From JASFWK01 sp050049355 (lineage in GTDB: Bacteria > Chloroflexota > Anaerolineae > B4-G1 > DUEL01), in contig JASFWK010000037.1 in the NCBI GenBank assembly GCA_050049355.1, positions 1 through 17,314 of the forward strand: a stretch of 17,314 nt of DNA, read 5' to 3'. Position 1 is the stretch's first letter. Each line of letters opens with the position of its first letter. The notes under the pieces are model-generated. The model was not told the DNA's origin. It saw nothing but the letters and a program-made list of their open reading frames with translations, and did no database searches. Of this stretch, positions 6,567 through 14,769 are shown piece after piece. The position numbers and the translations under genes are program-made.

Positions 6567-8657
6567 ATGCTGGAAGCCTTCTTTCGTCCATCCTCTGTCG
6601 CCGTCATTGGCGCCTCCCGTGATCCAGATAAACTGGGACACGCCGTCCTCGCCAATCTGAAGGAGGGCGGCTTTCCGGGAGTGCTCTACCCTGTGAATCC
6701 CAACGCCGAGGAAATTCTTGGGCTCCAGGTCTATCCCAACATCCTGGATATCTCGGAGCAGGTGGACCTGGCGGTTATCGTGATCCCTTACCCGTCGGTT
6801 CCCGCGGTTCTCGAGGAGTGTGGACAGAAGGGAGTGCGAGCGGCGGTGGTGATCAGCGCGGGCTTTCGAGAGGCTGGACGGGAGGGGTTGAAGCGCGAGC
6901 AGGAGCTGATCGCGATTGCCCGCCGCTATGATATCCGCCTGATCGGACCGAACTGCCTGGGGGTGATAGACACCAATACGCCGCTCAATGCCACTTTCGC
7001 GGCCGGGATGCCCCCTGGTGGGCCGATTGCCTTCATGTCACAGTCCGGCGCGCTGGGAACGGCGGTGCTGGATCTGGCGTTGGCTGGCCGAATTGGCTTC
7101 TCACGCTTTGTCAGTTTGGGCAACAAGGCGGACGTGGACGAGGTGGACCTCCTCGAGGTCTGGGAGGATGATGCCGAATCTCGCGTGGTGCTGATCTATG
7201 TGGAGGGGTTACCCGATGGGCAGCGATTCATGAGGGTGGCCCGGCGGGTCACGCGCAAGAAGCCGGTGGTGGCCGTGAAATCCGGTGTCACCCGAGCAGG
7301 CTCTCGGGCGGTCTCGTCCCACACCGGCAGCTTGGCTGGCTCGGAGTCTGCGTACCGGGCTGCCTTTCGCCAGGCTGGCGTCGTGCGGGCAGATTCGATG
7401 GAGCGCCTCTTTGACTATGCGCGGGCCTTCGCCTACCAGCCGCTGCCGGCGGCGGATCGCATTGCCATCGTCACCAACGCTGGCGGGCCCGGCATACTGG
7501 CTACAGACGCGCTGGAGCACGCTGGAATGCAGCTGGCGGATTTTGAACACGATACTATCGAGGCGCTGACTGCGGACCTGCCCGGCGAGGCATCCGCCGC
7601 CAACCCGGTGGACATCTTGGGAGATGCGCTGGCAGATCGATACGAGCACGCCCTGCGGCTGGCGCTGGAGGATCCAGAGGTGGACGGCTGCATCGTCATC
7701 GTCACGCCGCAGGCGATGACCCAGATAGAAGAGACGGCTCACGTGATCGGGCGTACTGCGCAGGAAGCGAATAAGCCGGTGTTGGGTTGCTTCATGGGGG
7801 AGGCCCGCATTGAGGCGGGAGTGAGGGTTCTGAGGGAATACGGTGTTCCCAACTATCCGTTCCCGGAGCGAGCGGCGGAGGCGTTGGCGGCGATGGTTGC
7901 CTACCGGGAGGAGCAGGGTCTTCCCGTTCATGACCCAGTGCATTTCGAGGTGGACGAGAGAGCAGTCCAGGGGGTGCTCGATCGGGCCCGTGATGAGGGG
8001 CGGGTGAGAATTGGAGACGCTGAGGCCCGGACCATCCTGGAAGCCTACGGCTTCTCCGTGCCTCCCTCCCGGTTGGCGGAAACGCCGGAGGAAGCGATCG
8101 AGATGGCCGAGGCGATGGGCTATCCGGTCGTCCTCAAGATTGCCTCTCCGGACATCCTGCACAAGACGGACGTGGGCGGCGTCAAACTGAACTTGCTTTC
8201 CGCCGATGATGTACGTGATGCCTTTGATCTCCTTGTCTACCGCGCCAGTCGCTACGTGCCGGAAGCGAGCGTCTGGGGCTGTCTGGTGCAGAAGATGGTG
8301 CCGGAGGGAAGGGAAGTACTGATTGGTATGAGCAAGGATCCCCAGTTTGGACCATTGGTCGCGTTCGGGCTGGGCGGCATCTACGTCGAGGCTCTAAAGG
8401 ATGTCGTCTTCCGTGTGGCTCCCTTCAGCCGGGAGGAGGCCGAGAAGATGATTCGAGAGATCCGCGCCTATCCCCTGCTGGAGGGAGTGCGGGGGGAGCC
8501 CCCGGCTGACCACGCGGCGATAGTGGATGCTCTCTGCCGGGTGAGTCAACTGGTCACCGATTTTCCCGACATCGTCGAGTTGGACATCAATCCACTGACG
8601 GTCTTTGAGGAGGGCCGGGGAGCTGTGGCACTGGACATGCGGCTGGTCCTTCAATGA
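6567..8657 (+). CDS. acetate-CoA ligase (ADP-forming), fused alpha and beta subunits
   Basis: This 696-residue cytoplasmic enzyme catalyses acetyl-CoA + ADP + Pi to acetate + ATP + CoA, reversibly. The domain order is CoA-binding Rossmann (about 1-130, VAVIGASRDPDKLG), succinyl-CoA-ligase-like flavodoxin domains (about 150-450), and ATP-grasp (about 475-696). The phosphohistidine of the alpha part is His252 in SSHTGSLAGS. The second conserved histidine, which relays phosphate in the beta part, is His532 in LHKTDVGG. TNAGGPG (303-309) and GLGG (601-604) are also conserved. No GNAT domain follows, so this is the metabolic enzyme rather than a Pat-type protein acetyltransferase. A longer reading from TTG 6501 would start inside the -35 element, so I chose ATG 6567; GTG 6558 is also possible. 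Acyl-CoA substrates other than acetyl-CoA cannot be excluded. A DRTGG-domain gene follows after 27 bases. Confidence 0.9.
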   Translation: MLEAFFRPSSVAVIGASRDPDKLGHAVLANLKEGGFPGVLYPVNPNAEEILGLQVYPNILDISEQVDLAVIVIPYPSVPAVLEECGQKGVRAAVVISAGFREAGREGLKREQELIAIARRYDIRLIGPNCLGVIDTNTPLNATFAAGMPPGGPIAFMSQSGALGTAVLDLALAGRIGFSRFVSLGNKADVDEVDLLEVWEDDAESRVVLIYVEGLPDGQRFMRVARRVTRKKPVVAVKSGVTRAGSRAVSSHTGSLAGSESAYRAAFRQAGVVRADSMERLFDYARAFAYQPLPAADRIAIVTNAGGPGILATDALEHAGMQLADFEHDTIEALTADLPGEASAANPVDILGDALADRYEHALRLALEDPEVDGCIVIVTPQAMTQIEETAHVIGRTAQEANKPVLGCFMGEARIEAGVRVLREYGVPNYPFPERAAEALAAMVAYREEQGLPVHDPVHFEVDERAVQGVLDRARDEGRVRIGDAEARTILEAYGFSVPPSRLAETPEEAIEMAEAMGYPVVLKIASPDILHKTDVGGVKLNLLSADDVRDAFDLLVYRASRYVPEASVWGCLVQKMVPEGREVLIGMSKDPQFGPLVAFGLGGIYVEALKDVVFRVAPFSREEAEKMIREIRAYPLLEGVRGEPPADHAAIVDALCRVSQLVTDFPDIVELDINPLTVFEEGRGAVALDMRLVLQ

Positions 8658-8684
8658 GGTGGTAGTTCCGAAGGAGGGGAGGGG

Positions 8685-9764
8685 ATGGCGAGAGCATTGT
8701 ACATTACTTCTCTGCAGACCTTCAGCGGCAAGACCGCTATTTGCCTGGCATTGGGACGGCGGCTGCAGCGTGAGGGATATCGGGTTGGCTATTTCAAGCC
8801 GCTCTCCACCCAGCCGTGGGAACCTATCCCTGGGCGGGCCCTGGATGAAGATGCCGAGTTTGTGCGAAGGATATTGGGGCTTGAGGGCGCGGATGAGGAT
8901 CTGGTCGGAGTTGTGCTCACTCCCTCACTTCTTCGAGATATCCTCTGCCGGTGCTCTGATCGTGACATCCTCTCGGAGGTACGCACAGCTTACGAGCGGG
9001 TCGCCGCAGGCAAGGACGTGATCCTGCTGGAGGGTGGGGCTTCGCTGCGGGAGGGAGTCAGCGTCGGCCTGGGGAGTCCTCAGGTGGCGGATGTCCTGGA
9101 TCTGCCTGTGCTGGCCATCGTTCGCTTCCGCAACGAGATGAACCTGGTGGATGATTGCCTTACAGCCTGCCTGCAGCTGGGCGAGCGGTTGTTGGGTGTT
9201 CTCGTCAATGCCGTTCCCGATCGGGCGTGGGAGTTCGTGACGGAGGTGGCCTGCCAGTGTCTGGAGGAGCGGGGCATCCCAGTGTTTGGAGCGCTGCCTC
9301 GCCGCGAGGAGCTGCAGGCCATCAGCGTAGGGGAACTGGCTGAGGTGCTGGCGGCAGAGTTCCTGGCCTTGCCGGAGAAGAGGGACGTGCTGGTTGAGCA
9401 CTTGGTTGTGGGGGCGATGGGCGCGGAGCAGGCGCTACCCCGCATGCGACGCATCGGTGGAGCCAAGGCGATCATCACTGGCGGTGATCGGGCTGACTTG
9501 CAGCTGGCTGCGCTGGAGACGGCCACTGCGTGCTTGATCCTCACTGGTCACCTTCACCCTCAGCCTGAGATACTTCGGCGGGCCGAGGAGACGGGCGTGC
9601 CGGTCCTGTTGGTGCGTGAGAACACGATGGAGACGGTGGAGGCCATTGAGCAGGTCTTCGGCAAGACCCGGCTGGGGCAGACCAAGAAGCTTGAGCGGTT
9701 CGAGGCGCTGATGGAGGAACACTTCGAATTCGATCGTCTTTACGAGAGGTGGAGTCTCTCTTGA
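8685..9764 (+). CDS. P-loop (BioD-like) and DRTGG-domain protein
   Basis: This 359-residue protein matches the N-terminal half of long phosphotransacetylases without their catalytic Pta domain. Residues 1-215 are a dethiobiotin-synthetase-like P-loop domain, with the Walker-A-like TSLQTFSGKT (8-17), FKPLS (37-41) and LLEGG (114-118). Residues about 216-335 are a DRTGG domain, recognisable from AKAIITGGDRADLQLAALE (260-278). The exact function is unknown. In long Pta enzymes this part is regulatory, and the position directly after acetate-CoA ligase suggests a sensory or regulatory role in acetyl-CoA/acetate flux. A strong Shine-Dalgarno AAGGAGG (8671-8677) lies 7 bases before ATG 8685. The stop overlaps the downstream TTG start by 4 bases (TTGA). 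The biotin enzyme itself is unlikely because of the extra domain and the context. Confidence 0.8.
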   Translation: MARALYITSLQTFSGKTAICLALGRRLQREGYRVGYFKPLSTQPWEPIPGRALDEDAEFVRRILGLEGADEDLVGVVLTPSLLRDILCRCSDRDILSEVRTAYERVAAGKDVILLEGGASLREGVSVGLGSPQVADVLDLPVLAIVRFRNEMNLVDDCLTACLQLGERLLGVLVNAVPDRAWEFVTEVACQCLEERGIPVFGALPRREELQAISVGELAEVLAAEFLALPEKRDVLVEHLVVGAMGAEQALPRMRRIGGAKAIITGGDRADLQLAALETATACLILTGHLHPQPEILRRAEETGVPVLLVRENTMETVEAIEQVFGKTRLGQTKKLERFEALMEEHFEFDRLYERWSLS

Positions 9765-12616
9765 GGACGTTCTCTTCCAAGGCACCGGCGAGCAGAAAGC
9801 GGAGGCAGTGGGCTGAGTTCGCCGCGCTGATGCTTGTGGCGGCGGTTCTTCTGACGGCGCTCTTTCTCAGGGTCCATGACCTCGAAGGCGTGCCGCCGGG
9901 CCTCCAGGGAGATGAGATGTTCAATGCCTGGGATGCTTCCCGGGTGGGGCCCGGCCACTTCCCCATCTTCCTCCCCGCTAACTTCGGCCGCGAGCCCGCC
10001 TTTATCTATCTGATGGCGTTGTCGACGCGGCTTGTGGGCATGGGGCTGTGGTCGGTACGGCTGCCCGGTGTGTTCTGCGGCGTGGTCGTTGTGTTCTTCA
10101 CCTATCTGCTCGCCGATCGTCTGCATGGATTTCGGGTGGGCGTGTTGGCCGCAGCGCTGATGGCTCTCTCCTTCTGGCCGGTCTTTATCAGCCGTGTTGG
10201 CCTGCGCGCCGTAGCGCTTCCGGCCTGCCAGGCGGTGGCGATGTATGCACTCGACCGTGGCGTGCGCGAGTCCAGCATCCCATGGACGGTGGGGGCCGGT
10301 GTGTCTCTGGGGTTGCTTCCCTATACTTACATTCCAGGCCAGCTCTTCCTCGTGGTCCCTGTGGCCTGGTTGGCGCTGGTGCTGCTGCAGGATCGCGAGT
10401 GGCGAAAGCAGAGGCTGAGACTCTCACTCCTTGCGGGAGCGGTCGCGCTGCTGACGCTTCTCCCCTTCGCGCTGTTTGCCCTGCGACATGCGGACACTGC
10501 TTACAGTAGAGTGCAGGAACTGGATTATGAGTTGCGTCAGTTGGGGACAGGGAACTTTCAGCCCGTCTGGGAGTCCACGCGGGCCGTGCTGGGCATGTTC
10601 ACCTGGGCGGGAGATCCCACTTGGCGGTATAACCTGGCTGGGCGGCCCGTCTTCGACTGGGGGACTGGGCTCTTCTTCTACCTGGGACTGGCAGTTGCCT
10701 TCTGGCGGATGCGGCGTCCTGGCTACGTCTTGTGGCTGATCTGGTTGCCGGTTATGTTGCTTCCTGCTATGGTTACCGGTGCGGCTCCATCCTTCTGGCG
10801 CTCGGTTGGCGCCCTCATGCCCATCTACGTATTGCCAGCGGTAGGGGTCGACTTCGCGTGGGACTGGGCAGAGCGCAACATCCAGAAGCCTGTTGGGGAT
10901 GCCTTTCCCCTTCTGGTTGGTGTGGGATTGGTCGCCATTGGGGCCGACACTTGGCACGACTACTTCTTCGAGTGGCCGCGCTCCTGTGAGGTCTCCCACA
11001 TCTACGAGAGTGACCTCACGGCGGCTGCGCGGTATCTGGCGAGTTATGAAGACCCCGCCGCGCCGGCCTGGATATCGAGCGAGCACGCCTACGACCTCAG
11101 CCGGGTCGCTTTTGACGTTCAATCGGACTACCCAGGCCCCGTGCGCTGGTTCAACGGGATGTTGGGTTCCGTCTGGCCTTCGCCCACCCACGAGCGGGAC
11201 GTGCTGATTCTTTTCACCGAGTCTTGTCCAGCCAACGCAGACGCGCACCGTGTCCTCGAGCCCTACTTGATCTACCAGGAGGACGCCCCTTGCGGTCGTC
11301 CGCACCTGTGGGTGTATCGGCTTCCTCGACGGGTGCTGAGCGAGACGCCCTGGAGCCCCTCCCATTTACTGGAAGGGAGCTTCGCCAACGGCTTCGAGGT
11401 GCTGGGCTACGACGCCCCATCGGAGGCTGAGCGAGGGAGCGTTGTTCCCTTCGTCCTCTACTGGCGGGTGCCGCAAGTCCATGGGTACGAGTATGATGAT
11501 CCTCCCCGAACTCTTGTGTGCCTGGAGGACGCGGAAGGCCATGCCTGGAGCGAGACAACGCACTTCGTCGCCTACCCGATGCAGGATTGGACGCCGGGGG
11601 ATCTTCTTGCAGAGCGCTTCGAGATCTCCGTGCCCCAGGATCTTCCTCCTCAGCGGATGACCTTCCGGGTGGGCCAGTTCAACAGTTCCAGGGAGATCGT
11701 GTTCGCTCATCCGACGCGAGGCGGGATACCCCTGCGGGTGGGCTCGCTTCAGGTCTCTGGGCAGGTGACCCGGCGGCCTCGCTGGGACGAAGGGACGCCC
11801 CTCTATGGAGATCTGGCTCTGCTCGGTTTTTCGTTGACCTCTCAGCAGGTCCACGCGGGAGGTGAGATTGAGAGCGTCCTGGAATGGCAGGCCGTGCGTC
11901 AGCCGGCGGGGGACTACGCCGTTCGCTTTGAGTTGCGCGCTCGCCCTGCGGGCAGTTCCTCGATCCTGGCACATCGGGAGGTCTTGTGGGAGGAGACACA
12001 CCCCACAGGCATGTGGGCGCCTGGTGAGGTGGTGCGCTCCTTCCACGAGATCTCCCTTCCCCGTGATACTCCGAGCGGCGATTTCGATGTCTACGTCTCA
12101 CTGATCGACCCCGAGGACGGGCAGTCCCTGGGCGAACCGCTTCGCGTAGGCATTGTCACTGTCACCTCTCGGCCGCACACATTCGAACTGCCGGCACCTC
12201 AATTCCCACTGGAGGCCCTCTTCGGGACGAGCATACGTCTGTTGGGCTATGAGCTGGATAAGACAGGAGTGATCAGCGGCGGGCAGCTGGAGGTGACACT
12301 CTACTGGCAGGCGCTGGGGACTATGGAAGAAGACTACGCTGTCTTTGTGCATCTATATGAGCCGGAGGGAGGGGGGATCTTGGGCCAGCATGATGGCCCG
12401 CCTCTAAGCGGCAGCGCGCCGACGAGCACCTGGGTGCCCGGCGAAGTGGTCGCCGATGCGCACGCGGTCCCGGTCGGAGATGACATCCAGGGTGGGATAG
12501 CTCCACTGGGCGTGGGGTTGTACCTTCCCGATACCGGACGGAGGCTGCCGGTGACTGTCGATGGCGAGTTGCAGCCTGATGATTCTCTGATCCTGACCGA
12601 GATCGAGGTTCAGTAG
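9761..12616 (+). CDS. membrane glycosyltransferase, ArnT/PMT (GT39)-like, with triplicated C-terminal beta domain
   Basis: This protein has 951 residues from TTG 9761. Roughly the first 400 hold about ten hydrophobic helices. The first loop carries GDEMFNAWDAS (50-60), whose Asp-Glu pair (D51/E52) matches the catalytic loop of PMT/ArnT-type enzymes, which move a sugar from a lipid-phosphate carrier to an acceptor outside the membrane. FGREPAFIYL (75-84) follows. Residues about 405-530 are a soluble linker. The rest is three similar beta-rich units (about 540-660, 680-800 and 820-935), each with a LLGY/LLGF-like start, a [LF].W or YW strand and, in units 2 and 3, W.PGEVV. The acceptor and sugar are unknown. 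The start is uncertain: GTG 9749 gives 955 residues but has no spaced Shine-Dalgarno, while AGGTGGAG (9747-9754) fits TTG 9761, which overlaps the previous stop. It shares an operon with energy genes. Confidence 0.75.
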   Translation: MRTFSSKAPASRKRRQWAEFAALMLVAAVLLTALFLRVHDLEGVPPGLQGDEMFNAWDASRVGPGHFPIFLPANFGREPAFIYLMALSTRLVGMGLWSVRLPGVFCGVVVVFFTYLLADRLHGFRVGVLAAALMALSFWPVFISRVGLRAVALPACQAVAMYALDRGVRESSIPWTVGAGVSLGLLPYTYIPGQLFLVVPVAWLALVLLQDREWRKQRLRLSLLAGAVALLTLLPFALFALRHADTAYSRVQELDYELRQLGTGNFQPVWESTRAVLGMFTWAGDPTWRYNLAGRPVFDWGTGLFFYLGLAVAFWRMRRPGYVLWLIWLPVMLLPAMVTGAAPSFWRSVGALMPIYVLPAVGVDFAWDWAERNIQKPVGDAFPLLVGVGLVAIGADTWHDYFFEWPRSCEVSHIYESDLTAAARYLASYEDPAAPAWISSEHAYDLSRVAFDVQSDYPGPVRWFNGMLGSVWPSPTHERDVLILFTESCPANADAHRVLEPYLIYQEDAPCGRPHLWVYRLPRRVLSETPWSPSHLLEGSFANGFEVLGYDAPSEAERGSVVPFVLYWRVPQVHGYEYDDPPRTLVCLEDAEGHAWSETTHFVAYPMQDWTPGDLLAERFEISVPQDLPPQRMTFRVGQFNSSREIVFAHPTRGGIPLRVGSLQVSGQVTRRPRWDEGTPLYGDLALLGFSLTSQQVHAGGEIESVLEWQAVRQPAGDYAVRFELRARPAGSSSILAHREVLWEETHPTGMWAPGEVVRSFHEISLPRDTPSGDFDVYVSLIDPEDGQSLGEPLRVGIVTVTSRPHTFELPAPQFPLEALFGTSIRLLGYELDKTGVISGGQLEVTLYWQALGTMEEDYAVFVHLYEPEGGGILGQHDGPPLSGSAPTSTWVPGEVVADAHAVPVGDDIQGGIAPLGVGLYLPDTGRRLPVTVDGELQPDDSLILTEIEVQ

Positions 12617-12653
12617 TTCAGATTGGTGGAGTGACTTGGAGGGAGCAAGTGAG

Positions 12654-13949
12654 ATGGACACAGCTATAGACCTGATCGTCGCTCGAGAGATCCTGGATTC
12701 GCGGGGGAATCCGACCGTTGAGGTGGAGGTAGTCTTGTTGGATGGATCCTGGGGAAGGGCGGCTGTCCCGTCTGGGGCTTCCACTGGCATTCACGAGGCG
12801 CTGGAGCTGCGTGACGGCGATCCCGACCGCTACGGTGGCAAGGGCGTCACTCGGGCGGTACAGAACATCAACGAAGTGATCACCAAGGAGCTCTGGGGCT
12901 GGGATGGCGCCGACCAGGCGGGCATTGACGCTCGATTGCTGGAGCTGGATGGCACGCCGAACAAGGCGGAGCTAGGAGCCAATGCCCTGCTGGGAGTGTC
13001 GCTGGCTGTGGCGCGGGCTGCTGCCAATGCTCTTCGACTGCCTCTCTACCGCTACGTGGGTGGGGTCCACGCCCACCTGCTGCCCGTGCCGATGATGAAC
13101 ATACTCAACGGCGGTAAGCACGCACTAGACGGGCCAGATCTGCAAGAGTTCATGATCGTCCCGGCGGGGGCCCCCACCTTCACGGAGGCGCTCCGCTGGG
13201 GAAGCGAGGTCTATCATGATCTCAAGGCGGTCCTCAAGGAGCGCGGATACACCACTGGTGTCGGCGACGAGGGGGGCTTCGCTCCCAGCCTCAAGGCCAA
13301 CGAGGATGCTGTGGAGATGATCCTGGATGCGGTGCGGAAGGCTGGCTACACCCCCGGCGAGCAGATCTTCATCGCTCTCGATGCTGCCGCCAGCGAGTTC
13401 TACCAGGATGGAGAGTATGTCCTGAAGAAGGAGGGGCGCACTCTCACCGGAGCGGAGATGGTGGATTTCTACGCCGCATGGGTGGAGAGGTACCCCATCA
13501 TCAGTATCGAGGACGGGCTTGCGGAGGACGATTGGGAGAGCTGGTCGCTCATGATGGAGCGGTTGGGGGATCGTGTTCAGATCGTAGGTGATGATCTGTT
13601 GGTGACCAATGTGGATCGGGTGCAGAGGGCTATCGAGCAGCGGGCCTGCAATGGACTGCTCTGCAAGGTGAATCAGATCGGCACCCTTAGTGAGGCCATC
13701 GCCGCCGTTGAGCTGGCGCAGCGCGCTGCGTGGGGCGTGGTGGTCTCTCATCGCTCCGGTGAGACTGAAGATACTACCATCGCTGACCTGGCGGTGGCGC
13801 TGAACACCGGCCAGATCAAGACCGGCGCCACCTGTCGGTCGGAGCGAGTGGCGAAGTATAATCAGCTCTTGCGCATTGAGGACGAACTGGGCGAGCGAGG
13901 GAGGTATGCAGGGTTGGACGCGTTTGCCCACGTCGCCCGCCGGCGGTAA
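12654..13949 (+). CDS. eno: enolase (phosphopyruvate hydratase)
   Basis: This 431-residue cytoplasmic enzyme interconverts 2-phosphoglycerate and phosphoenolpyruvate with Mg2+. All key residues are visible: LDSRGNPTVEVEV (14-26), the mobile loop SGASTG (40-45), His156 in NGGKHA, Glu165 in QEFMI, Glu206 in GDEGGFAP, metal ligands Asp243 (ALDAAAS), Glu286 (SIEDG) and Asp313 (VGDD), catalytic Lys338 (LLCKVNQIGT), SHRSGETEDT (365-374) and Lys389 (IKTGA), then RSERVAKYNQLLRIE. The length is standard. A strong GGAGGGAG (12638-12645) lies 8 bases before ATG 12654, so the longer reading from TTG 12636 is rejected. It follows the glycosyltransferase by 37 bases, and two genes later comes pyruvate kinase, the next glycolytic step. 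Confidence 0.97.
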   Translation: MDTAIDLIVAREILDSRGNPTVEVEVVLLDGSWGRAAVPSGASTGIHEALELRDGDPDRYGGKGVTRAVQNINEVITKELWGWDGADQAGIDARLLELDGTPNKAELGANALLGVSLAVARAAANALRLPLYRYVGGVHAHLLPVPMMNILNGGKHALDGPDLQEFMIVPAGAPTFTEALRWGSEVYHDLKAVLKERGYTTGVGDEGGFAPSLKANEDAVEMILDAVRKAGYTPGEQIFIALDAAASEFYQDGEYVLKKEGRTLTGAEMVDFYAAWVERYPIISIEDGLAEDDWESWSLMMERLGDRVQIVGDDLLVTNVDRVQRAIEQRACNGLLCKVNQIGTLSEAIAAVELAQRAAWGVVVSHRSGETEDTTIADLAVALNTGQIKTGATCRSERVAKYNQLLRIEDELGERGRYAGLDAFAHVARRR

Positions 13950-13960
13950 GATTCCAGGAG

Positions 13961-13984
13961 AGGACCCGCCGGTAGTCTGGTCCT
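13961..13984 (+). other. hairpin between enolase and lipoprotein genes
   Basis: AGGACC (13961-13966) and GGTCCT (13979-13984) form a perfect 6-base-pair stem with a 12-base loop, 12 bases after the enolase stop. No T-run follows. It could be an RNA-processing or stabilising stem that sets different levels for enolase and the downstream genes, or a weak attenuator. Confidence 0.35.
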
Positions 13985-14018
13985 GATCTGTGCAAGGAAT
14001 TTGAGTCAAGGAGGAAAG

Positions 14019-14741
14019 ATGCGGAAGCGTATCCATATCGCCCTGGTTGCATTCGCGCTTATGGCGACTGGTCTGGCTTGTGACCTATCGTCTCTGCCCA
14101 TCCCGCTGCCTGGCCTTCCTTCCCCTACTGTACCCCCCTCGCCGACTCCTCTGCCTTCTCCCACTCCGATGCCCAGCCCCACTCCTTCTCCTTCTCCCAC
14201 TTCATCTGCACCCGTTGATGTCTCTGCCCTTCTGGCAGAGATCGACCTTGCCGCGGATGATATCCCGGAATCGTACGTGGAGGTCCCGGCTGAGGACTTT
14301 GGCCTTACCGCGGAGAGCCTGAGCGACGAGGACTTCACCGTCTCGAAGATCGTGTTCTTGATGAGCGAGGAGAGCCTGGAGTTTTCCTTGGCTCTCTTAT
14401 TCCCTCTGGAAACGACTTCCGAGCAGGTTCTCTTCGATGCTGCCATATCCGATCCCGAAGTGCTGGTCGCTAGCTTGGCGGAAGGTATGGCTGGGGAGGG
14501 CGTGGAAGTGACGGAAACGGGCTCTCTTACCGGATTGGAGGACATCGGTGACGCCGCGGCGGGGTATGGTTTCCAGTACGCTACCGCGGGACTGGGGATG
14601 CAGATCGATGTCGTCATCTTCCGCCGGAGCGCCGCGGGGGCGATGACGGCGGTCATCTACTTGGAGGGCCGCAGCCCGCAGATGTCGGCTGTAGACCTTG
14701 CTCGCGTGGTGGATGAGGAAATAGATGCGGTTCTGAAGTAA
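14019..14741 (+). CDS. putative lipoprotein of unknown function with Pro/Ser/Thr spacer
   Basis: I do not recognise the family. The 240-residue product starts with a basic, hydrophobic signal peptide (MRKRIHIALVAFALMATGLAC). Cys21 is the likely lipidated residue, although GLAC is a loose lipobox. Residues 30-64 are a Pro/Ser/Thr spacer (PTPLPSPTPMPSPTP). Residues about 66-240 form a folded acidic domain of mixed alpha/beta character, with no catalytic motif that I can name. A TGLEDIGDAAAGY stretch (171-183) and the mostly hydrophobic MQIDVVIFRR (194-203) suggest beta strands. A GGAGG (14010-14014) 4 bases before ATG 14019 fixes the start; the TTG at 14001 is rejected. It lies between enolase and pyruvate kinase, 69 and 28 bases away, so it is probably co-transcribed with them. 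No link to glycolysis is evident. Confidence 0.75.
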   Translation: MRKRIHIALVAFALMATGLACDLSSLPIPLPGLPSPTVPPSPTPLPSPTPMPSPTPSPSPTSSAPVDVSALLAEIDLAADDIPESYVEVPAEDFGLTAESLSDEDFTVSKIVFLMSEESLEFSLALLFPLETTSEQVLFDAAISDPEVLVASLAEGMAGEGVEVTETGSLTGLEDIGDAAAGYGFQYATAGLGMQIDVVIFRRSAAGAMTAVIYLEGRSPQMSAVDLARVVDEEIDAVLK

Positions 14742-14769
14742 CGGTCGGAACAGGAATCGGGAGGTGCGG

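Noticed and set aside
7209..8162. 317-residue minus-strand frame inside acetate-CoA ligase
   Set aside because: It is antisense to a well-supported enzyme and has no recognisable domain or start signal.
6567..8657. Pat-type protein acetyltransferase
   Set aside because: Those proteins carry a GNAT domain; this one ends right after the ATP-grasp domain.
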